Below, piece by piece: positions 58,769 through 64,000 of a stretch of 64,000 bases of DNA. A program made the position numbers and the translations under genes. Source of the stretch: Orientallactaga sibirica (lineage: Eukaryota; Chordata; Mammalia; Rodentia; Dipodidae); assembly GCA_036365145.1 (NCBI GenBank), contig JAEOAD010001365.1, forward strand, positions 4,425,001 to 4,489,000, written 5' to 3'. Within the stretch, counting starts at the first letter, position 1. Every line of letters begins with the position of its first letter. Below the pieces are notes generated by a model. The model searched no databases and was not told where the DNA came from. It saw nothing but the letters and a program-made list of their open reading frames with translations.

Positions 58769-58897
58769 CCCGCCGGCCTCGACCTCCACCTGCAGCCCGG
58801 TCCAGCCGCGGGGTCCGCGGGGCCACCGCCAGCGCCGCCGTCCTCTTCCTCGACGCCCCTCGCCCCGCTCCGGGCAGCCGGTCTGCACATGCGCACG

Positions 58898-58905
58898 CAA
58901 CGGCC
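58898..58905 (+). promoter_or_regulatory. MYB consensus site CAACGGCC
   Basis: Fits YAACKGHH and lies 130 bp upstream of the TDRD12 start codon inside the CpG island. A-MYB (MYBL1) is the known driver of many pachytene piRNA-pathway genes; its action here is inference. Confidence 0.5.
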
Positions 58906-58947
58906 CGCGCTCGCCCCGCCCCCACGCCGTCCTCGAGGCGCCGGGAC

Positions 58948-58953
58948 CACGTG
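58948..58953. promoter_or_regulatory. E-box CACGTG
   Basis: A palindromic CACGTG between the two MYB sites in the CpG island. It could bind MYC/MAX, USF or related bHLH factors. Confidence 0.4.
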
Positions 58954-58970
58954 CGCGCCCAACGCCGGGA

Positions 58971-58978
58971 TAACGGCC
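58971..58978 (+). promoter_or_regulatory. MYB consensus site TAACGGCC
   Basis: Second exact fit to YAACKGHH, 73 bp from the first and in the same orientation, about 203 bp upstream of the start codon. Confidence 0.5.
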
Positions 58979-59089
58979 CGGCCGCGAGCAGCGCCGCCGT
59001 GCGGCCGGCCGGGGAAGCGCAGGCATGGAAGGCCGCACCTGCGGGGGCGGGGGCGGGGGCAGAGGTGCGCATGGGCCAGGTTCTGCAGT

Positions 59090-59496
59090 TCTGGTTTCTT
59101 GTTTTCTCAAATTAGGACGACAGAGTGGTTCTGAGCTAGATTATGGCCACACCGGGCAATGAAGGACACCCAAGAGACACGTGTAAGAGAAGGTTAGGTT
59201 TTAGGGCTGTATCCGGGCTCTCTTCTCCCCAACGAAGTGGAATAATATGCGATTAAATGAAAGGAACCACTACTTTCAAGAGGCTGCTGGGCACACACGG
59301 TTTTAAAGGTGAATTCTTTGATGTCTCAGCTGTGGGAGAAAAAAATTGCTTAAGCTCATGACCATGTGTGTGTATATATGCTGGGAAAGGAATCAAGATG
59401 GGAAAAGACTGCCTGTTTCAAGCGTCTGGAAATTGAAGGGTCATATATCTGGGGAGCAGAATGTTCCCAAAGCATCCCCCCCTTTAATAATGTTAC
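59090..59496. other. 5' flank, unrecognised sequence
   Basis: No exon, RNA or repeat supported. Confidence 0.4.
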
Positions 59497-59760
59497 TGTT
59501 TTTTGATTTTTTTAATATATATTTTTTATTTATATTATTCTGATTTTACATTCATATATTGTCCTCCTCCCCGTCCTCCCACTTTCATCAATGGGGAATG
59601 TGGATCGTGCATTGTGAGTTTGCTCAAGAGTTCTGGTGGATAGGCCCCAGTCTCTGTGCATAATGCCCCAACTTGTGACTCTAACAATCTTTCCGCCCCC
59701 TCTTCCACTAGTTTCCCTGAGCCACATTGGGGTCATTTTAGTTCTGCTTCCTTGATGTGA
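59497..59760 (-). mobile_element. L1 3' end fragment
   Basis: CTTTCCGCCCCCTCTTCCAC, TAGTTTCCCTGAGCCACATT and a T-rich start fit a reverse rodent L1 3' end. Confidence 0.65.
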
Positions 59761-59897
59761 TTTTTTTTTTTAACTAATGGTAGGGTTTGGGGTTGGGTTT
59801 TTTTTTTTTTTTTTGCATGTGTGGAATATGTGTGTACACTTATTTGCATGTGTGTCTGCTGTGTAGAGGCCACTTAACACCAGATGTATTCATTACT

Positions 59898-60026
59898 CTT
59901 TTTTTTTTTTTTCGAGGTAGGGTCTCACGCTAGCCCAGGCTGACCTGGAATTCACTATGTAGTTTCAGGGTGACCTCGAACTCACAGAAATCCTCCTACC
60001 TCTGCCTCCCAAGTGCTGGGATTATC
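59898..60026 (-). repeat. B1 SINE, truncated
   Basis: TTTCGAGGTAGGGTCTCACG to AAGTGCTGGGATTA. Confidence 0.92.
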
Positions 60027-60029
60027 TAA

Positions 60030-60043
60030 TATTTTTAAATATT

Positions 60044-60090
<47 letters not shown>

Positions 60091-60265
60091 CAAGCAGAGG
60101 GAGAGAGAGAATGGGCACTCCAGGGCCTCCAGTCACTCACTGCAAATGAGATGTATATGCCACTTTGTGCATCTGGCTCTACATGGGTACTAGGAATTGA
60201 ACCCAGGTCATTAGGGTTTTTTTTGCAGGCAAGCACTTTAACCACTGAGCCATCTCTCCAGCCCC
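60030..60265 (-). repeat. DIP-like tRNA SINE with (TTTA)n
   Basis: (TTTA)n at 60042-60090, (GA)n, GAGCCATCTCTCCAGCCCC. Confidence 0.94.
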
Positions 60266-60274
60266 AAGCACACT

Positions 60275-60482
60275 GTCTTTTTAAATACTTTATTTAGATA
60301 TGTACTGAAGAGAGAAAGAGGAAGAGAAAGAGCATGCCAGGGCCTCCAGAAACTACAAATGAACTCCAGATGCATGCACCACCTTGTGCATCTGGCTTTA
60401 TATAGAGTACTGGGGAATGTAACCCAGGTCATTAGGCTTTGCAAGCAAGCACTTTAACTGCTAAATCATTTCTCCAGCCTGC
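60275..60482 (-). repeat. DIP-like tRNA SINE
   Basis: TTAAATACTTTATTTAGATA to GCTAAATCATTTCTCCAGCC. Confidence 0.9.
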
Positions 60483-60499
60483 ATCCCATTTTTAAAGTA

Positions 60500-60600
60500 A
60501 GTTTACAGCTGAGCCTGTAGTTCAGTTAGTAAAGTGCTTACAATACAAGCATGAGGACCTGCGTTTGATCCTGAGATTTCATGTTAAGAAAAAGAAAATC
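60500..60600 (+). repeat. ID/B4-type SINE (left piece)
   Basis: GAGCCTGTAGTTCAGTTAGT and GCGTTTGATCCTGAG; the right piece follows the inserted SINE at 60895-61058. Confidence 0.55.
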
Positions 60601-60602
60601 TG

Positions 60603-60893
60603 AGGCTGGAGAGATGGCTTAGTGATTAAGGCGCTTGCCTGCCAAGCCTAAGAAGGCCCGTTCTATTCTCCAGGTCCCACGTTTAGCCAGACGCAAAAGT
60701 GAGGCAAGGGTGCAATGCAGCACTTGCCCACAAGGGGGCACATGCATCTGGAGTTGGTTCACAGCAGCTGAGAGGCCACTGGTGCACCCACTCTCTCTCT
60801 CTGCTTCGTCCTCTCTCCTTCTCTCTCACTCTCTCTGACCTCTCAAAAAAAAGAAAGAAAGAAAGAAAGAAAAAAGAAAAGGAAAAAGAAAAT
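60603..60893 (+). repeat. DIP-like tRNA SINE, long form
   Basis: GAGGCTGGAGAGATGGCTTA; contains CCACAAGGGGGCAC at 60728-60741; inserted inside another SINE, with AAAGAAAATCTG on both sides (60590-60601 and 60886-60897) as target duplication. Confidence 0.92.
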
Positions 60894-60894
60894 C

Positions 60895-61055
60895 TGGTTG
60901 TGGTGGTGCCCTTGTAGCCCCAGCTTTGGGGATATTAGAGACAGGTGGTGAGGATTGGGCCAGTAAGACCCTGCCCTAAAAAGATCAAAGTGGCCAGCTC
61001 CCGAGGAACGACATCTGACATTGTCTCCTGGCTTCCACATGTGCGTTCACACCTG

Positions 61056-61058
<3 letters not shown>
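60895..61058 (+). repeat. B4-type SINE (right piece)
   Basis: GGTTGTGGTGGTGCCCTTGT to GTGCGTTCACACCTG. Confidence 0.55.
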
Positions 61059-61098
<40 letters not shown>

Positions 61099-61120
61099 GA
61101 GGGAGGGAGGGAGGGAGGGA
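61059..61120. repeat. (AC)n and (GGGA)n microsatellites
   Basis: AC run to 61096, then about six GGGA/GGGAG units. Confidence 0.96.
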
Positions 61121-61265
61121 GCAAGCTTGAAGCCAATTATAATGGCCCACACATGTAATTCTAGCTCTCAGTAAAATGAGACAGGTGGATTCCAACCAAG
61201 TTTGAGGCCAGCTTGGGCTGCAATTGGAAGAACCTGTCTCAAAAGCACACAGTTGATTTCACAGG
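61121..61265 (+). repeat. Old B1-like SINE
   Basis: ATAATGGCCCACACATGTAA to AACCTGTCTCAAAAGC. Confidence 0.65.
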
Positions 61266-61549
61266 AACCCACAAATATGTGCTTAAAGCTCAAGTAGGAA
61301 GGTGAGAGAAGACAGATGTGGCATCTGGCACAGCCAACTCACATGAAAGTTTTCTCATCAAGAGATGGGAAACAGGGTCTACTTTCCATAGGAGGTTCCC
61401 GAGACGGTCCCCAAGCCTCAAAAATGAGAAATACAGCCTTCTCCCAGTGTGCCCTGTGAGACCACCTCCTTTTCTTTGACTAGATCCCACACTACGATAT
61501 AGTGTTTTGCAAAATTTTCCACAGCATGGCTTAGGGAATATAGAAATGT
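61266..61549. other. 5' flank, unrecognised sequence
   Basis: Nothing supported. Confidence 0.4.
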
Positions 61550-61745
61550 TGGACTGGGAGATGGCTCAGTGGTTTAAGAACTTGCTTGTAGAACCTGATG
61601 GCCTGGGTTTGATTCCCCGAGTGCCCACTTGGGGCCAGATGACAAGGTGGCACATATATCTGGAATTCGTTTGCAGTGGCAGGAAGCATGGCACACCCAT
61701 CCTGTCTCTGCTCTTCCTGTCCTCAAATAAATGAAAACTACTGGA
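61550..61745 (+). repeat. DIP-like tRNA SINE
   Basis: TTGGACTGGGAGATGGCTCA, GGTTTGATTCCCC, CTCAAATAAATGAAAAC. Confidence 0.9.
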
Positions 61746-61789
61746 AGATGGAAATACTTATATGTCACTCAGGATGTCACTACTGCAGT

Positions 61790-61938
61790 GGTGGTTGGCT
61801 ATGGTGACACACTCTTGTAATCCTAGCACACTGGAGACTGACACAGGAGGATCACCAACACAAGGACAACCATATTACCTAGCCAGTTCTAGGGCACACT
61901 GAGCAACTTAGCTGAGATCCTGCCTCAAAAGAAAAATA
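61790..61938 (+). repeat. Old B1-like SINE
   Basis: GTGGTTGGCTATGGTGACAC to ATCCTGCCTCAAAAG. Confidence 0.7.
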
Positions 61939-61999
61939 ATGATCTGTGTAACATCAATATTTCACGCAACACCTCCTCTCATATTCTTTTCTGTGGCAT

Positions 62000-62512
62000 T
62001 TTTAATATAATTTTTTTTATATTAAGTAGAAATGTTGTATGGACACATCATATGTGGGTACCATCATTTCCCTCCTCCCTGCCCCCACTCCACTGAGGGC
62101 CCTCCTTAGTGGAATTGCCGGTATTCCTTGTGGAGTTGTAGGTCATGAGCTGTGAGAGCAGCAGTCTGTCATTGTGGGGAGGGCTATGTCTCTGGATATT
62201 CCTTCCCACCCTGTGGCTCTTACATTTTTTCCGCCCCCTCTTCCGCAGACTTCCCCGAGCCTTGGTGGGTATGCTTTAGTTCGACTTCAGTATTGAGTTC
62301 TCAGCAGATTCTTGATTTCTGCTTTGGTGCGTTTTGAGGATCCTCACAGTCTGTCTCCATTACCCTGGCCCAGGTTCTCAGGTTCACTGTGGAAGCAGCA
62401 CTCTTGCTCATCTCACCAGTTCCTCTGTGGTTTCACCTGGGCCCTGGCTGCTGTGTGAGGGGTGGTTCATCTCCTGTCAATTATGGTTGTCCTCGGTTCT
62501 TGCTGCTTTCTG
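62000..62512 (-). mobile_element. L1 3' end fragment
   Basis: ATTTTTTCCGCCCCCTCTTC, CTTCCCCGAGCCTTGGTGGG and a T-rich start; same family as 59497. Confidence 0.7.
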
Positions 62513-62597
62513 AAAAAGAAAAACAGATTCTCCAACGGAGAGTGAGATCATGATAGGTTAAAGGGGATAAGCATTGTTAATTTAAAGAGATTTTTAG

Positions 62598-62798
62598 GGC
62601 TGGAGAGATGGCTTCAGCGGTTAAACACTTGTCTGTGAAGCCTAAGGACCCCGGTTCGAGGCTCAATTCTCCAGGACCCACGTAAGCCAGATGCACAAGG
62701 TGGCACATGCATCTGGAGTTCGTTTGCAGTGGCTGGAGGCCCTGGTGTACCCATTCTCTTTCTCTACCTGCCTATTTCTGTATTCTCTCTCTCTCAAA

Positions 62799-62834
<36 letters not shown>

Positions 62835-62842
62835 AAAATAAA
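62598..62842 (+). repeat. DIP-like tRNA SINE with (AAAT)n
   Basis: GGGCTGGAGAGATGGCTTCA, GCACAAGGTGGCACATGCAT, (AAAT)n at 62798-62833. Confidence 0.95.
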
Positions 62843-63029
62843 ACCATTTGGATTTATAAAATAAATAGATTTTGATGGATATAACCTCACTTCTTCTTTT
62901 TTTTTTTTTTTTTGGCTGTACCCTCACTTTTGGATGAAGACTAGTGGGAGCTTCTCATTGGAGTCCATGACCTGGTCTCTACAGAGTTCTGATTTGGTTC
63001 CTAGTTCTAGCTATGGGTTCCCATTTTCA

Positions 63030-63098
63030 AGAGTCTCACTCTAGCCCAGGATGGCCTCGAACTCACAGCAATCCTCCTACCTCTGCCTCCTGATTCTG
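63030..63098 (-). repeat. B1 SINE fragment
   Basis: AGTCTCACTCTAGCCCAGGA to CTCTGCCTCCTGA. Confidence 0.75.
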
Positions 63099-63249
63099 AG
63101 CCTTCTCTCATATTCATACCTATTCCCATAGACACTCCTGTTTATGAAAAATATAAGTTGGAGTTATTTCTGAAAATAATTTTAATTTTTATTTATTTCA
63201 AAATAAGTTCTTTATGAAAAAGTCAGTTTTTATAAAACAAGCCAATGTT

Positions 63250-63470
63250 TGAATTTTTTTTAATTTTTTAAATTTATTTGCAAGCAGAGAGAGAGAGAAG
63301 AGAGGCAGACAGAGAGAGAATGGGCATGTCAGGGCTTCTAGCCACTGCAAATGAACTCCAGATGCATGTGCCCCTTGTGCATCTAGCTTACGTGGGTCCT
63401 GGAGAATTGAACCGGGATCCTTTGGCTTCACAGGCAAATGTCTTAACCGCTAAGCCACTTCTCCAGCCCT
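63250..63470 (-). repeat. DIP-like tRNA SINE
   Basis: AAATTTATTTGCAAGCAGAG to GCTAAGCCACTTCTCCAGCC. Confidence 0.94.
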
Positions 63471-63669
63471 GAATTATTTTCATTTGCTTGCTTGTGTATA
63501 CATAATGTGGCCTGTGTGTGTGATGTGGTTTGTGTGGAGTATGCATGTTTGGGTGCCCTGATAGGGCCCCTGTGCTCACCTGGGTGGCCGGAGCCTGGTG
63601 ACCAGCTCCCTTGCTCTTCTGTCCTTTTCTCATTTGAGGAGTCTCTTACTTCTTGTTCTTTCTTTCTTT

Positions 63670-63900
63670 CTTTATAAATTTTTAAAAATTATTTGAGAGA
63701 GGAAGAGAAAGATAGATGGGGGGGGGGGGGGGGGGTCATATAGAGAATGGATGCACCAGAGCCTCCAGCCACTGCAAATGAACTCCAGATGCCTGCACCA
63801 CCTTGTGCATCTGGCTTACGTGGGTACTGGGGGGAATCGAACCTGGAGCCTTAGGTTTTGCAGGCAAGCGCCTTAACCACTAAGCCATCTCTCCAGCCCT
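63670..63900 (-). repeat. DIP-like tRNA SINE with G19 run
   Basis: AATTATTTGAGAGAGGAAGA, a run of 19 G at 63718-63736, and CTAAGCCATCTCTCCAGCCC. Confidence 0.94.
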
Positions 63901-64000
63901 TTCTTGCTATTTTTCTATGAGCCCAAGTGATTCCTTGGTCTCTGCTCCCCTTTGGGAGACTGGGATGACAGATCCGCACGGCCACACAGCTGTTCACATG

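Larger units (their letters stand above)
58650..59080 (-). promoter_or_regulatory. TDRD12: CpG island promoter of TDRD12
   Basis: A sharply bounded GC- and CpG-rich block, unlike the AT-rich flanks, covers exon 1 and about 300 bp upstream. It holds GC boxes (GGGGGCGGGG around 59041-59060), an NRF1-like TGCACATGCGCA at 58884-58895, a CACGTG E-box at 58948-58953 and two MYB consensus sites. There is no TATA box in a convincing position. The transcription start was not determined. Confidence 0.85.

Noticed and set aside
58619..59134. Several GC-rich open frames of 113-163 codons on both strands
   Set aside because: Overlapping frames in a CpG island are open because stop codons are rare; only the 8 codons of exon 1 have homology.
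59090..64000. A divergent gene sharing the TDRD12 promoter
   Set aside because: No conserved exon or long frame was found in the 5' flank; it holds SINEs and L1 3' ends only.

Overview
The window is rodent nuclear DNA. It is dense in B1 (7SL-derived) SINEs, ID elements, B4-type composites and about 25 copies of a tRNA-derived SINE of the kind found in jerboas (DIP-like). Its start, around GGCTGGAGAGATGGCTTAG, is tRNA-like with A and B boxes, and its body contains a CACAAGGTGGCAC block. I infer a jerboa relative (Dipodidae, Jaculus-like) from remembered repeat patterns; no database was searched.

One protein-coding gene explains almost the whole window: TDRD12 (Tudor domain containing 12, a germline piRNA-pathway protein), on the minus strand. 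I reconstructed 25 coding exons from the start codon at 58768 down to 712. All splice junctions are GT-AG and all phases agree, giving exactly 3150 nt (1050 codons). The gene continues past the left edge of the window; remembered mammalian orthologues are about 1180-1215 residues long. Domain order is: first Tudor (about residues 1-150), a charged linker, a DEAD-like helicase module with DEVH in motif II but degenerate motifs I, III and VI (about 430-780), a CCCH zinc finger (C843, C852, C858, H862), and the start of a second Tudor (about 887-1050+).

Layout: 59100-64000 is the 5' flank, with repeats only. 58650-59080 is a CpG island promoter with two MYB consensus sites and a CACGTG E-box. 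58744-712 is exons and introns. Introns hold SINEs, 5'-truncated L1 3' ends, several LTR-like elements, an MLT1-like LTR, MIR remnants and microsatellites. The most striking non-coding structure is a 43-bp minisatellite of exactly 45 units (8291-10225) that begins 88 nt downstream of the donor site of exon 22. A second, 20/24-bp minisatellite lies at 53859-54156.

No second gene, real tRNA gene or CRISPR array is supported. The observations most worth a second look are the minisatellite with a covarying palindromic core, CTCF-core-like motifs carried by the tRNA-derived SINE family, MYB sites in the TDRD12 promoter, tandem splice sites, and a solo LTR with a clean 5-bp target duplication inside a B1.
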